Origin: Parablautia intestinalis
GTDB lineage: Bacteria > Bacillota > Clostridia > Lachnospirales > Lachnospiraceae
DNA length: 64,000 nt
Direction of reading: 5' to 3'
NCBI GenBank assembly: GCA_003612395.1
Contig: RAYQ01000012.1
Coordinates: forward strand, 1 to 64,000
The notes beneath the pieces were generated by a model. It worked only from the letters and a program-made list of their open reading frames with translations, ran no database searches and had not been told where the DNA came from. The translations under genes were made by a program, and so were the position numbers. Of the stretch, positions 8,462 to 17,540 are shown in pieces. Numbering within the stretch: the first letter of the stretch is position 1; the number at the start of each line of letters is the position of its first letter.

Positions 8462-9094
8462 TTAGTTTTCCTTCCACATCTGTTCCATGTGATTCCAGGC
8501 TTCCTGGTCAAAGACTCTGTCTCTGAAATAAAACTTCCTGTCCTCCTCCGTAATCTTGCGGATTACCCTGCAGGGATTCCCTGCCGCAATCACCCAGTCC
8601 GGAATATCCTTCGTCACTACACTGCCAGCACCGATTACGGTGTTACTGCCAATATGTACCCCCGGCACGATGACCGTATTTCCGCCAAGCCACACATTAT
8701 CGCCAATGGTCACCTCAATCCCATACTCATAAGCCGTGTTACGGGAAGCCGGATGCACCGGATGTCCTGCTGTGTAGATTGCCACATTAGGCGCCATCTG
8801 ACAGTTATCCCCGATTTTCACCTTAGCCACATCAATGATCATACAGTTATAATTTGCAAAGAAATTTTTACCCACCTCAATATGCGAACCATAATCACAG
8901 TAAAACGGCGGATTAAGAAAAGCTCCTTCCGATTTTCCAAACAATTCCTTCACTATTTTTCCAATTTCTTCAAAGTTTGAACGGTCCACCGTGTTCAGCC
9001 TCTGCAAAATCATCCGGCACTTTTTCTGCTCCTCAAAGACAGCCCCGTCCGATATGTACGGCATTTGTGCATCTCTTCTTTCAATGTTGTTCAT
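8462..9094 (-). CDS. maltose/galactoside O-acetyltransferase family protein
   Basis: This is a hexapeptide-repeat (left-handed beta-helix) acetyl-CoA-dependent sugar acetyltransferase of the MAA/LacA type. The N-terminal helical cap is followed by repeats such as VKIGDNCQMAPNVAIYTAGHPVHP, which contains the catalytic His of the TAGHP motif, and VTIGDNVWLGGNTVIVPGVHIG. I chose the ATG at 9094 because AAAGG lies upstream with reasonable spacing; ATG at 9106 or TTG at 9118 are alternatives. The natural acceptor sugar is unknown, and a detoxifying role is general family knowledge. Confidence 0.88.
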   Translation of the reverse strand: MNNIERRDAQMPYISDGAVFEEQKKCRMILQRLNTVDRSNFEEIGKIVKELFGKSEGAFLNPPFYCDYGSHIEVGKNFFANYNCMIIDVAKVKIGDNCQMAPNVAIYTAGHPVHPASRNTAYEYGIEVTIGDNVWLGGNTVIVPGVHIGSNTVIGAGSVVTKDIPDWVIAAGNPCRVIRKITEEDRKFYFRDRVFDQEAWNHMEQMWKEN

Positions 9095-9311
9095 ATAAAT
9101 ACCCATACCTTTCCGCAACCTGTCCTCTGTGTATTACAGGTGCAATTTCAAAGCTGAAAAAATTAATTATTTTCAGTCTCAGTTTCTGAATTCTGTCATT
9201 TTTTACTTCCTAATTTCTTTTTTATAATTTATAATGATAACACATAAAAAGATGGATTTCTATCAACATTTGCCATATTTTATCATTAACTTATTTAATT
9301 GGAGGCTGCCT

Positions 9312-10133
9312 ATGCTATACCACTATACTGACTTTGCTGCCTTTGATGGAATTATCCGCTGCGCAGAATTAAGACTAAATAATATTCTTAACATGAATGA
9401 TGCTTCCGAAATGAGATTTTTCATGAAAGGACTCTGTAAAGCTGTTGCTGAAAAATTGCAGGCAGAGGGCGAATATGAAAAGAGCAGACAGATAGAATCT
9501 TTTTTTCAACATGAAATGGCAAAAGAGTTCCGCTATTCTGCCTACGCCGCCTGTTTTTCAAAATACAGGGATGATGCGGCCCAGTGGGACAGATACGGTC
9601 ATTTTGGGCGGGGGGTCTGTATTGGCTTCCGTGAAAATCTTATGCAGAAAATGGTGGGAAAGGCTATCGCTTTGCAGGAGGTTTATTACCAGGAGGATAT
9701 TAAAGAGCACCCTCTTGTAGCCGGCTTTTTTCAGCTTATGAAACAGCAGGAACATTTTTCTGAAGATTTGCCCGGGCTTCAGCGCTTAATGTACGATGCC
9801 TGGGTGCAGTCGGCCGCTTTCAAACATCCTTCATTTGCAAGTGAAAGAGAATATCGGCTGGTGGTTTCCCCCTTTATTTCAAATGAATTTATGATAGCGC
9901 CCAAATACCATGTTTCGGTAGAGCGGATCAAGAAATATTATCCTCTTGACTTAAACAGAATGTGCGGCAAGCTTAATATGTATCTTGCCGATTTAGTGGG
10001 TGAAATTATCATAGGCCCCACTTCCTCCCAATCACTTCCTATCTTACAGGATTACCTGGATGACTGTGGGTTAAATGTCCTGAAAGGCAAAATCAGTTTA
10101 TCAGACTGTCCCTTGCGCAAACCCACCACCTGA
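9312..10133 (+). CDS. DUF2971 domain-containing protein
   Basis: The 273-residue protein opens with LYHYTDFAAFDGIIRC and continues with a NDASEM segment, ACFSKYRDDAAQWDRYG and GRGVCIGF, which are the conserved blocks of DUF2971. Function is unknown; members often occur alone or in accessory and defence-rich loci. I start it at 9312, where GGAGG is seven bases upstream, not at the in-frame ATG at 9234, which lies in the AT-rich promoter region. It has no co-directional partner and is convergent with the lipoprotein gene. Confidence 0.82.
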   Translation: MLYHYTDFAAFDGIIRCAELRLNNILNMNDASEMRFFMKGLCKAVAEKLQAEGEYEKSRQIESFFQHEMAKEFRYSAYAACFSKYRDDAAQWDRYGHFGRGVCIGFRENLMQKMVGKAIALQEVYYQEDIKEHPLVAGFFQLMKQQEHFSEDLPGLQRLMYDAWVQSAAFKHPSFASEREYRLVVSPFISNEFMIAPKYHVSVERIKKYYPLDLNRMCGKLNMYLADLVGEIIIGPTSSQSLPILQDYLDDCGLNVLKGKISLSDCPLRKPTT

Positions 10134-10262
10134 CAGTTTTTTCGCCGCACAAATGTTACATCCTTCACAGGTCAGCTTATTGCTGCAAACGCCGCTTTCT
10201 TCACAATTCAGCTTATTGTAAAAAATACCCTGAAAATCAAACTTTACTTTATCTATCGTCTG
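10101..10262 (-). pseudogene. cysteine-rich open frame without a start codon
   Basis: The minus frame ending at TGA 10101..10103 is open for about 55 codons and encodes NKLNCEESGVC, SNKLTCEGCNIC and then a basic, glycine-rich tail. It has five closely spaced cysteines but no in-frame ATG, GTG or TTG. A 21-base DNA word (CAATAAGCTGA...) is repeated 36 bases apart within it, giving the NKLxCE repeat. Its upstream half is the terminator of the lipoprotein gene and its 3' end overlaps the end of the DUF2971 gene. It could be a gene remnant or chance. Confidence 0.25.
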
Positions 10263-10274
10263 ATCTTCAGGGTA
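10220..10274 (-). terminator. terminator of the acidic lipoprotein gene
   Basis: On the minus strand TACCCTGAA (10266..10274) pairs with TTCAGGGTA (10226..10234), followed by a six-T run (10220..10225). An inner ATCA/TGAT pairing extends the stem. Confidence 0.75.
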
Positions 10275-10285
10275 AAATTTTGTTT

Positions 10286-11173
10286 TTATTTAACGGTTAC
10301 GGAAGTAATGTGAGGGTTAACTCCTTCATACCAGTATAAAAAGCCTTCCATATCAACCTGATCGCCAATATTCAGGCCTTTAACCGCATTGTAAACATCT
10401 GTAGTATTGTCGCATAAGTAGGATTCCACAGTAAATGTATAAGTGGATCCATCAAGAGAAACGTTAAAATACAGGTCATCTCCATCCTGGCCGGATCCAT
10501 CCCAGTTATACAGAAAAGCTACATCATTTCCATCTGCATCCTTGCTGGCCTCAACAGTCATGCCCTTAAAGGTTACAAACTTATTCTGATGGTCAATCAG
10601 CTCATCCTTTCCAAGAAGAGCCGTAACATCCTGCGCCTCAGCAACATAGTTTCCCTCTTCAATTTCAAAGGCTGCATCAATGATCTCAACTTCACCGGAC
10701 CATTCTGATTTATAGCCTGTAACTTTAATTTTAGTTCCCGGGGTAAGTTTCTCATAGTCTTCCTCAGAGCAGGCCATGTTGTACAGGAAATAACCGCCAT
10801 CCTTGTCCTGACTGTAAACGGTAGCCTTATCTTCCCACCAGGACTGTTTTGCCTGAACATAAGTCTCAACCACAACCTCCGTGTCAAGCTCTGCGGCAAC
10901 ATACTCATCGTAAGTCATAACCCCTTCGGACTTTACATCATCTGCTGCCGTATCAGCATCTGTTTCCGGCTCCGCATTCTCATCCTCTGCATCAGCTTCA
11001 GGCTGCGCAACGTCCTCGTCAGCGCCTGCTTCCGGCTCTGCGGCTTCTGTTCCTTCGTCTGTCTGTTCATTTGCAGCGGCATCCTCTGCCGGAGCGCTTT
11101 CATTTTTTGTTCCGCATCCCACGCAGGCAAGCACAAGCATGAGAGCAAGCAATAAAGATACAACTTTTTTCAT
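10286..11173 (-). CDS. acidic lipoprotein, unknown function
   Basis: The 295-residue product has a lipoprotein signal (hydrophobic 4-17, lipobox LACVGC with lipid-acceptor Cys20). A Glu/Asp/Ala-rich low-complexity linker at about 25-85 follows. The remainder carries two beta-rich blocks of about 90 residues (VVVETYVQAKQSWWEDKATVY and FVTFKGMTVEASKDADGND) that look OB-fold-like, each with a G-T-K/D-I-K/Q-V-T/D-G/M-x-G/Y segment. I do not know the family. It is monocistronic, with its own promoter and terminator, and would sit on the outer face of the membrane. Confidence 0.75.
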   Translation of the reverse strand: MKKVVSLLLALMLVLACVGCGTKNESAPAEDAAANEQTDEGTEAAEPEAGADEDVAQPEADAEDENAEPETDADTAADDVKSEGVMTYDEYVAAELDTEVVVETYVQAKQSWWEDKATVYSQDKDGGYFLYNMACSEEDYEKLTPGTKIKVTGYKSEWSGEVEIIDAAFEIEEGNYVAEAQDVTALLGKDELIDHQNKFVTFKGMTVEASKDADGNDVAFLYNWDGSGQDGDDLYFNVSLDGSTYTFTVESYLCDNTTDVYNAVKGLNIGDQVDMEGFLYWYEGVNPHITSVTVK

Positions 11174-11221
11174 TTTCTCCTCCTTAAAATCCTGAAAAAG
11201 GTAGTTAATTTTGTCGAGTTA

Positions 11222-11249
11222 ATTATACATGATTTTTTCAGGAAATCAA
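11222..11249 (-). promoter_or_regulatory. promoter of the acidic lipoprotein gene
   Basis: TTGATT (11244..11249) and TATAAT (11222..11227) on the minus strand are 16 bases apart, about 50 bases before the ATG. Confidence 0.65.
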
Positions 11250-11291
11250 TACATTCTCTCTCATTTCTTGCTTTTCCTGCTTTTATCCTTT

Positions 11292-12926
11292 TTATCCTTT
11301 CCCCTTATCCCTCAACCCTCTGTTTTTTAGCTCCCGCGCCGCCGCATACGCCAGGATCAAAACCCAGGCCGCCCCCAGGGAGCATAAAAGCATAACCGAT
11401 GTCCGCGGCAGATCGCCCAAATCCTTTTTGCCGGAAGAAAGCCCGGAATCGCCGCCCAGCTGATCCAGCCGGTACAGGGATTCCACATCCTCATAAAGTT
11501 TATCCATATATGCATCGTTAATCTCCTGCTTTCTGCGGACCGATTTTACAGTGTTTTCAATCAGCTGTCCGGCGGCATCCCGAAGGGAAGCCGAACCGTT
11601 AAACACCGGCGTCACAAATGTGTAGTCAATATTGTCAAGCAGTAATTTTGCAGCCTTAATTTTAATATCATAGTATTCCCTGTTATTTTCCCCGCCCCTT
11701 GACAGATAGTCCTGATACTCCGCTGATTCCTGCGCCTTTGAGGTTACCGGTACGTACCCTTCCGTTTCAGCATATGCAATCTGCACATCGTTGGTCAGCA
11801 GATACTGGGTAAACAGCCAGGAGGCCAGTACCTCCTGGGGATCCTTCTTATTGAAGATACAAACCGAAGGACCCTGGGATATCATCCGGGGATTCTGCGG
11901 GTCAAACTGCGGAATGGTCATGACCTCCGTTTCAAACTCTACCACCTTATCTTTACTGATATCGGAAAGAGGCGCATTTGTTCCCATCCACGTAGCGCCG
12001 GCTGTTGAATCTATTGCAAACAGGCATTGACCGGTGTTTAAAAAATTGGCCGGATAGCTGGAAATCTTAAATGTGGAAAAAGCACCGCTTTTCGCATAGT
12101 CTGCGATGGTGTAAAGTATATCCTTCGTATCATCATTAAACAATAAGAGCTCCCCGTCTGCTGTTGAATAACCTGCACCCTTTTGCTTCAGCATCTGAAT
12201 CATCATATTATCCGTGGACTTGTAGATAAAGGGAATTAAAACCTTCTGACCATTGATCAGAAAATCTCCTCCACTGTCCTTAGCCATTGCAGCTTCTGAC
12301 ACTTCCCATATAAAGTCCCATGTAAGCACATCCGGCAGGGTATAGCCCAAAGTTTCCACATAGGTCTTATTGATATAGCAGGCCTCCGAAGAACGCATAT
12401 AGGGAAGCGCGTAATAGTGCCCGTCCACCACGCATTCCTCCAGGAAACGGGGGATAATTTCCTCTTTCACAGGCGCGTCAAATCTGACTTTGCTCCCCCC
12501 TGGTCCGTATTTCCCATCCGCCAGCAGATCGTCAAGTGGCACCACAAGATTCGTTCCCGACAGATAGGTTGCAATATGATCCGGATAGGTGATGCAGACA
12601 TTCGGCGTGGTATTTGTCGTAATATTGGTTATCACGTCATTATAAATCTTACCGTAATCCGTATATAGACGTAAGTTCACAGTAATGTTGGGATAGAGCT
12701 TTTCAAAATCAACAATCGCCTTCTCATAAATGGCCGTCTGTGTTTTATTGGTATCGTTTTTTGCCCAGAATGTAATTTCAAAATCTCTGCCTTCATCAAA
12801 TTCTTCCGGAATCGCAAAGGCGCTTAAGCCCTTTGAGCCGTGACAGCCGGTAAGGGTAAACGGGCCGGCAGTAATAAACGCCAGCAGAAAGGCCAGCGTT
12901 AAAATCCTCTTTCCTGCTTTTCTCAT
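11292..12926 (-). CDS. carbohydrate ABC transporter binding lipoprotein with C-terminal membrane anchor
   Basis: This is a family 1 extracellular solute-binding protein. It has a signal peptide with lipobox (TAGPFTLTGC, Cys28), then the typical FEITFWAKNDTNKTQTAIYEKAIVDFEKLYPNI opening and the periplasmic-binding fold. At 544 residues it is longer than the usual 420-450, and it ends in an extra hydrophobic helix (SVMLLCSLGAAWVLILAYAA, about 510-530) with a basic tail. It is therefore anchored at both ends, which is unusual. It is the last gene of the ABC operon, overlapping the upstream permease by four bases. Confidence 0.88.
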   Translation of the reverse strand: MRKAGKRILTLAFLLAFITAGPFTLTGCHGSKGLSAFAIPEEFDEGRDFEITFWAKNDTNKTQTAIYEKAIVDFEKLYPNITVNLRLYTDYGKIYNDVITNITTNTTPNVCITYPDHIATYLSGTNLVVPLDDLLADGKYGPGGSKVRFDAPVKEEIIPRFLEECVVDGHYYALPYMRSSEACYINKTYVETLGYTLPDVLTWDFIWEVSEAAMAKDSGGDFLINGQKVLIPFIYKSTDNMMIQMLKQKGAGYSTADGELLLFNDDTKDILYTIADYAKSGAFSTFKISSYPANFLNTGQCLFAIDSTAGATWMGTNAPLSDISKDKVVEFETEVMTIPQFDPQNPRMISQGPSVCIFNKKDPQEVLASWLFTQYLLTNDVQIAYAETEGYVPVTSKAQESAEYQDYLSRGGENNREYYDIKIKAAKLLLDNIDYTFVTPVFNGSASLRDAAGQLIENTVKSVRRKQEINDAYMDKLYEDVESLYRLDQLGGDSGLSSGKKDLGDLPRTSVMLLCSLGAAWVLILAYAAARELKNRGLRDKGKG

Positions 12927-13801
12927 CCTTTTGTCCCTCCTCTTGAAACACCAGCCATTACTTTCTTTCGGAAAATTAAAAACAAGATGATAAGCGGAAG
13001 GGAAATTACCACAACCGCCGCCATCATGGCCGGAATATTTTCACGGCCAAACCCATTTTCACGAATCTCCTGAATTCCATTTGAGACCAGAAAATAATTT
13101 TCATCATCTGTAATCAGCCGCGGCCAGACATAAGAATTCCAGCATTCAATCACCTTTAATATTGTAATGGTAATCAGCGTAGGCTTTGATATGGGTATCA
13201 TAACCCTTAGCAGGTACTTTAAATCTGACGTACCGTCAACCTTTGCTGCATAATACAGACTGTCTGGAATCTGTTCAAAGTTTTCTTTTAGCAGATAGAT
13301 ATAAAAAACAGAAGTAACAGAAGGCAGAATAAGACCCGAAAACGTATTTCGCATGTTCAGGTTTGTAATCGTCACAAAGTTTGTTATGATTACCAGTTCA
13401 TTTGGAATCATCATCAAAGAAAGAAAAAGGATAAAGGCAATGTTTTTACCCCTGAAGTCAAGCCTGGCAAAAGCGAAGGCGGCCAGAGTAATTACCACAA
13501 TCATCACAGCCGTAGTTACTATGGTGAAAATTACCGTGTTGGCAAAATACCTGCCGAGAGGCACCGCCGTGAATGCGTCCGCATAATTTTGCAAAGTAGG
13601 CGAGCGTGTGAAAAATGCGGGAATATATTCCGAATTGTACGCACCATAGCTTTTTACAGACGTTAAAATCATCCAGTAAAAAGGGAACAGCACAATCACC
13701 GCCCAGAAAATTAACAGAATATATGTTATTGTGCTGAAAACCGTTTTACGGGTTTTGGCCGCCTTTTCAATTTTACCGTAATCCGCCATTTTTTCCTCCA
13801 T
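12923..13801 (-). CDS. carbohydrate ABC transporter permease (MalG/AraQ type)
   Basis: The 292-residue protein has six predicted membrane helices and the EAA loop YAAKVDGTSDLKYLLRVMIPISKPTL, by which the permease contacts the ATPase. The N-terminal LFPFYWMILTSVKS is characteristic of MalG-like subunits. It overlaps the binding-protein gene by four bases and lies eight bases after the partner permease. GGAGGAAAAA precedes the ATG. The substrate cannot be read from the sequence; the family transports sugars or sugar derivatives. Confidence 0.92.
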   Translation of the reverse strand: MEEKMADYGKIEKAAKTRKTVFSTITYILLIFWAVIVLFPFYWMILTSVKSYGAYNSEYIPAFFTRSPTLQNYADAFTAVPLGRYFANTVIFTIVTTAVMIVVITLAAFAFARLDFRGKNIAFILFLSLMMIPNELVIITNFVTITNLNMRNTFSGLILPSVTSVFYIYLLKENFEQIPDSLYYAAKVDGTSDLKYLLRVMIPISKPTLITITILKVIECWNSYVWPRLITDDENYFLVSNGIQEIRENGFGRENIPAMMAAVVVISLPLIILFLIFRKKVMAGVSRGGTKG

Positions 13802-13809
13802 TCCGCCGC

Positions 13810-14715
13810 TTAATAATGCACTTTCTTTTTGCTGATCAGCAAATTAATACATGTAATTGTCAGTACAATAGAAAACAGGATAATTGCCGCCGCAGAGGCA
13901 TAGGAAGGGTATCCCCCGCTGTCACCATAGAGCATATCGTAAACATATCCTACAATTGTGTTCATTTCCGCCGCATTTAAATTAGTGCCAAACAATGCAA
14001 CCGCATCGCTGTACGCCTTAAAAGCGCCAATAAATCCGGTAATAACCAGATAAAAAATCATTGGCGAAATCATCGGCAGAGTAATGCGCATAAAGGTTCT
14101 GAATTTAGATGTGCCGTCAACCTTTGCCGCGTTATAGTACACCTGATTTACAGAAGAAAGAGCGCTGGTCAGGATCAGAATTTTAAAGGGCATTACCACC
14201 CATATAGTGTAAAAACACAGCACAAACATCTTTGCCCAGTAGGGCCCCTCAATAAAGTCAACGCTGCCTGCGCCAAACCAGCTGATGAATAGATTGACCA
14301 GCCCGTCCGTGTACGCTGTCTTTTTAAACAAGATCATAAAGACAAGACCCACCGCCAGGGTATTTGTCACATACGGCAAAAAATAAATCGTCTGAAACAG
14401 CTCCCGCAGAGGCTTTATGGAGCTTAGGGCCACCGAAATAAGCAGAGCAATCCCTGTGGAAAGCGGCACGGTAATCATAACCAGTATAAAGGTATTCTTC
14501 ACAGCCTGCAAAAAATAAGGATCATGTAAAACATAAGAATAATTATACCCCCCAACCCCAAAATAGGTCTGCGATGCAGAATTATATCCTTCCTCAAAAG
14601 AATAAATAAAAACATCTACCAGAGGGTAAACCATAAAAAAACCCAGAAAGAGAATTGCCGGCAAAAGATACAGCCAGCCCTTTAAATTGCTTTCAGTCAG
14701 CCTTATTTTCATCAT
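13810..14715 (-). CDS. carbohydrate ABC transporter permease (MalF/UgpA type)
   Basis: This 301-residue permease has six hydrophobic segments and an EAA loop YYNAAKVDGTSKFRTFMRITLPMISP near residue 200. The N-terminal LYLLPAILFLGFFMVYPLVDVFIYSF pattern is typical of MalF-like sugar permeases. It overlaps the upstream ATPase gene by four bases (ATGA junction), indicating translational coupling. It pairs with the MalG-like protein to form the membrane channel. Confidence 0.92.
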   Translation of the reverse strand: MMKIRLTESNLKGWLYLLPAILFLGFFMVYPLVDVFIYSFEEGYNSASQTYFGVGGYNYSYVLHDPYFLQAVKNTFILVMITVPLSTGIALLISVALSSIKPLRELFQTIYFLPYVTNTLAVGLVFMILFKKTAYTDGLVNLFISWFGAGSVDFIEGPYWAKMFVLCFYTIWVVMPFKILILTSALSSVNQVYYNAAKVDGTSKFRTFMRITLPMISPMIFYLVITGFIGAFKAYSDAVALFGTNLNAAEMNTIVGYVYDMLYGDSGGYPSYASAAAIILFSIVLTITCINLLISKKKVHY

Positions 14716-15872
14716 ACATATTCCTCAAAAATAATTCTTTCTTCCGTTTCCTTATCAAATAGAAATACCTTATGAGGGTTCAGGGCAAACCTGACTGGTG
14801 TTTCCATAGCGCGATCGCCGTCAGGGCCTTTTTCTCCATACCCGGCCGCATATGTTTTCCCTATTTTCTCCAAATGCTCCGCCCCCACAATTGCGCGGAT
14901 GCTTTGGCTTAACGAAGCCTTATTTTGGGAAACCACACTGATATCACGTCCCATCACTTCCACACCCCCAAGGGCGCAGCAAAGAGGTCCGTTCTCCTGC
15001 AAAATAAACCCTTCCGGCCTTATGCCCACAAAGACCTCCTGATCGGCAATCCCCTTCACTCTCAAAACGGCATCCTCTCCTATATACAGTTGATTATCTT
15101 TCGCCCTGCCCTCAAACAAATTGATGGGAGGTGTCCCCAAAAACCTTGCCACAAACAGATTTACCGGACTGTCGTACACCTCCTGGGGCTTTCCGATCTG
15201 CTGGACAATACCATCCTTCATAACAACAATCATATCGGAAATACTCATTGCCTCTTCCTGATCATGAGTTACAAAAATAGTGGTGATCCCTGTCTTTCTC
15301 TGGATCCTCCTGATTTCCTCCCTGGTCTGCAGCCTTAAGCGGGCATCCAGATTAGACAAAGGCTCATCAAGAAGGAGCACCATAGGCATTTTCACCAGTG
15401 CACGGGCGATTGCCACCCGCTGCTGCTGCCCTCCGGAAAGCTCTGCCGGTTTGCTCTCCATCAGCTCCTCTATCTGTACCAGTCTGGCTGCCTCATTTGC
15501 CTTTTCAAGCATCTCCCTTTTAGAGAGCTTGTCCTTTCCCTTCAAATTCTGCAAAGGGAATAAAATATTCTGCTTTACCGTCAGATGCGGGTAAAGGGCA
15601 TAGTTTTGGAATACCAGGCCAATCCCTCTGTTTTCTGGCGGCAGATCGGTAACATCATCCCCTCCAAAAAATATTCTGCCGCTGGTAGGCTTTAGCAGGC
15701 CGCTTATCAAATTCAGTGTAGTGCTTTTTCCACACCCGGAAGGTCCCAATAGCCCAATCAGTTTACCGTCCGGAATTACAAAATTAAAATCATTAACCGC
15801 AATAACATCTTCACGCTTTTTCCTGTCACGACCGGGAAATTTTTTCGTGAGATTACGCAATACAACTTCCAT
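14712..15872 (-). CDS. sugar ABC transporter ATP-binding protein (MalK/MsmX/UgpC type)
   Basis: The 386-residue ATPase has Walker A GPSGCGKST, the Q-loop FQNYALYPHLTV, signature LSGGQQQRVAIARAL, Walker B VLLLDEPLSNLD and the switch His in VTHDQ, followed by a C-terminal TOBE/OB regulatory region. The start at 15872 (MEVVLRNL) is chosen because GAGGGATGG is just upstream; the in-frame ATG at 15959 would add 29 unrelated residues across the promoter. It is first in the operon, an unusual order, since the binding protein comes last. A second such ATPase is at 55235..56344. Confidence 0.92.
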   Translation of the reverse strand: MEVVLRNLTKKFPGRDRKKREDVIAVNDFNFVIPDGKLIGLLGPSGCGKSTTLNLISGLLKPTSGRIFFGGDDVTDLPPENRGIGLVFQNYALYPHLTVKQNILFPLQNLKGKDKLSKREMLEKANEAARLVQIEELMESKPAELSGGQQQRVAIARALVKMPMVLLLDEPLSNLDARLRLQTREEIRRIQRKTGITTIFVTHDQEEAMSISDMIVVMKDGIVQQIGKPQEVYDSPVNLFVARFLGTPPINLFEGRAKDNQLYIGEDAVLRVKGIADQEVFVGIRPEGFILQENGPLCCALGGVEVMGRDISVVSQNKASLSQSIRAIVGAEHLEKIGKTYAAGYGEKGPDGDRAMETPVRFALNPHKVFLFDKETEERIIFEEYV

Positions 15873-15914
15873 CGTCCATCCCTCATTCTTATCCGACCCA
15901 TAAATTTTATTCCA

Positions 15915-15943
15915 ATTATACTGAAAAAAAGAATGAATGTCCA
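15915..15943 (-). promoter_or_regulatory. promoter of the ABC transporter operon
   Basis: TGGACA (15938..15943) and TATAAT (15915..15920) on the minus strand are 17 bases apart and 43 bases before the ATPase start chosen here. Confidence 0.65.
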
Positions 15944-15959
15944 TATCAAACGCCGTCAT

Positions 15960-15977
15960 GCTTCGCGAGTCAGCTTA
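15960..15977. repeat. short repeat GCTTCGCGRGYCAGCTTA, copy 2
   Basis: 16 of 18 bases identical to 5194..5211. It lies between the spoVG terminator and the ABC promoter. Confidence 0.45.
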
Positions 15978-15983
15978 TTTATC

Positions 15984-16012
15984 AAAAAAGAGGCCATCCT
16001 TTCGATGACCTC
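15984..16012 (-). terminator. terminator of spoVG
   Basis: On the minus strand AGAGGTCATC and GATGGCCTCT form a 10-bp stem with one G-T pair and a short AAAG-type loop, followed by a six-T run (15984..15989). Confidence 0.8.
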
Positions 16013-16031
16013 TCTTTACTTTACCTTTCTT

Positions 16032-16310
16032 CTAAATGATTTCCCCGTCCGGTTCTAACAGCGCCTTCTGATACCTGTCCAGAATAATCTTCTGTATTTT
16101 TTCCCGTGTAGACGAGTTAATAGGATGAGCGATATCTCTATACTCGCCATCAGTCGCTTTTTTGCTGGGCATTGCTATAAAAAGTCCTTTATCTCCCTCT
16201 ATTACCTTAATATCATGAACCACAAATTCATCGTCAATGGTAATCGAAACAATAGCACGCATTTTGCCCTCTTTGGTTATTTTTCTTACACGTACATCAG
16301 TAATTTGCAT
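16032..16310 (-). CDS. spoVG: septation regulator SpoVG
   Basis: SpoVG is a small nucleic-acid-binding regulator affecting septation, sporulation and envelope genes in Firmicutes. The 92-residue product starts [11 protein letters not shown] and contains [32 protein letters not shown] and [15 protein letters not shown], which are near-invariant family blocks. Length is typical. AAGGGGGAAGG precedes the ATG. It is downstream of glgD on the same strand; the 111-base spacer contains small hairpins (GCTTC/GAAGC and GGCC-rich) without a T-run, so partial read-through from glgCD is possible. Confidence 0.97.
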   Translation of the reverse strand: MQITDVRVRKITKEGKMRAIVSITIDDEFVVHDIKVIEGDKGLFIAMPSKKATDGEYRDIAHPINSSTREKIQKIILDRYQKALLEPDGEII

Positions 16311-16421
16311 TTGTCCTTCCCCCTTAGTTGATTATTTAACATTTATGGCCCTGACTATGGCCTTGGCCATGTCCAAAATCAGCTTCTTGTGAAGCACGTA
16401 TATTCTTTTTGCCTGCATTCA

Positions 16422-17540
16422 TTACATAACGTATCTGTTGTTTCTCTCCAGTACAATCTTGATGTCATCAGTACCCGCGTAGTAAGAATTAGCCCGAATT
16501 GTGTCACGGCTCTCCACAATACAGTTTTCAATGTGTGTATTATCTCCGATATACACGTCATTTAAAATAATAGAATTTTTAATGTAGCAGTTGTTTCCTA
16601 TGTAAGCCTTTTTAAAAATAACGGAATTCTCTACAGTTCCGTTCACGATACAGCCGCTGGAAATCAGGCTGTTTCTGACCTGTGAGCCAACATTGTATTT
16701 CGCCGGCGGCAAGTCGTCCACTCTGGAATAAACATCAGGATACTGTTTGAAAAAGTAATCTCTTATTTCCGGTTTGAGGAAATCCATATTTGTGCTGAAA
16801 TAATCCTCTACCGTTGCAATATTTCTCCAGTATTCCTTAAGCTTATACCCGTAAATCCTCTTCATGTTCTTATAGCGAATCAGGATATCTTTCACAAAAT
16901 CATATCTGTCTTCCTGCAGACACTTCTCGATCATCTCTATCAGCTGACGCCTTCTGACCACATAAATGCCGCAGGAAATAGTATTGGTTCTGGCCACTAC
17001 CGGTTTTTCTTCAAACTCCTCAATCCGGCTCTCCTCATTCATTCTGACCGTACCAAACCGCTCTACATTTACTTCAGGCGGCATACTCTTGCATACCACA
17101 GTAATATCAGCCTTCTTTGCGATATGGTATTCCAATACTTTGTTGTAATCCAGCTTATATACACAATCGCCGGATGTGATCACCACATAAGGTTCATGGC
17201 TGCTTTTTAAAAAGGATAAATTCTGTGCAATGGCATCCGCCGTTCCCCTGTACCAGAAGCTGTTCTCAGCAGTAACTGCCGGTGTAAACACGTAAAGGCC
17301 GCCCTGCTTACGTCCAAAATCCCACCACTTGGAGGAATTTAAATGTTCATTCAGGCTTCTTGCATTGTACTGGGTAAACACCGCTGCCTTTTGAATATGA
17401 GAGTTCGTCATATTACTCAGTGCAAAATCGATGCTTCGGTAGCTTCCTGCAATAGGCATCGCGCACACAGCCCTTTTCTTTGAGAGTTCCCTCATCCTGT
17501 AATTGTTTCCGCCTGCTAATATTATACCAATTGCCCTCAC
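16422..17540 (-). CDS. glgD: glucose-1-phosphate adenylyltransferase subunit GlgD
   Basis: GlgD is the non-catalytic partner of GlgC in Firmicute ADP-glucose pyrophosphorylase, the first step of glycogen synthesis. The 372-residue protein has the nucleotidyltransferase fold ([35 protein letters not shown]) and a C-terminal left-handed beta-helix with hexapeptide repeats. The N-terminal loop differs from the GlgC consensus GGxGxRLxxLTxxRAKPAV, as expected of GlgD. The gene overlaps glgC by four bases, so the subunits are co-translated. Confidence 0.95.
   Translation of the reverse strand: MRAIGIILAGGNNYRMRELSKKRAVCAMPIAGSYRSIDFALSNMTNSHIQKAAVFTQYNARSLNEHLNSSKWWDFGRKQGGLYVFTPAVTAENSFWYRGTADAIAQNLSFLKSSHEPYVVITSGDCVYKLDYNKVLEYHIAKKADITVVCKSMPPEVNVERFGTVRMNEESRIEEFEEKPVVARTNTISCGIYVVRRRQLIEMIEKCLQEDRYDFVKDILIRYKNMKRIYGYKLKEYWRNIATVEDYFSTNMDFLKPEIRDYFFKQYPDVYSRVDDLPPAKYNVGSQVRNSLISSGCIVNGTVENSVIFKKAYIGNNCYIKNSIILNDVYIGDNTHIENCIVESRDTIRANSYYAGTDDIKIVLERNNRYVM

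Noticed and set aside
8295-8477. 60-codon minus-strand open frame beside the acetyltransferase gene
   Set aside because: It crosses a terminator hairpin and a dispersed repeat and has no ribosome binding site.
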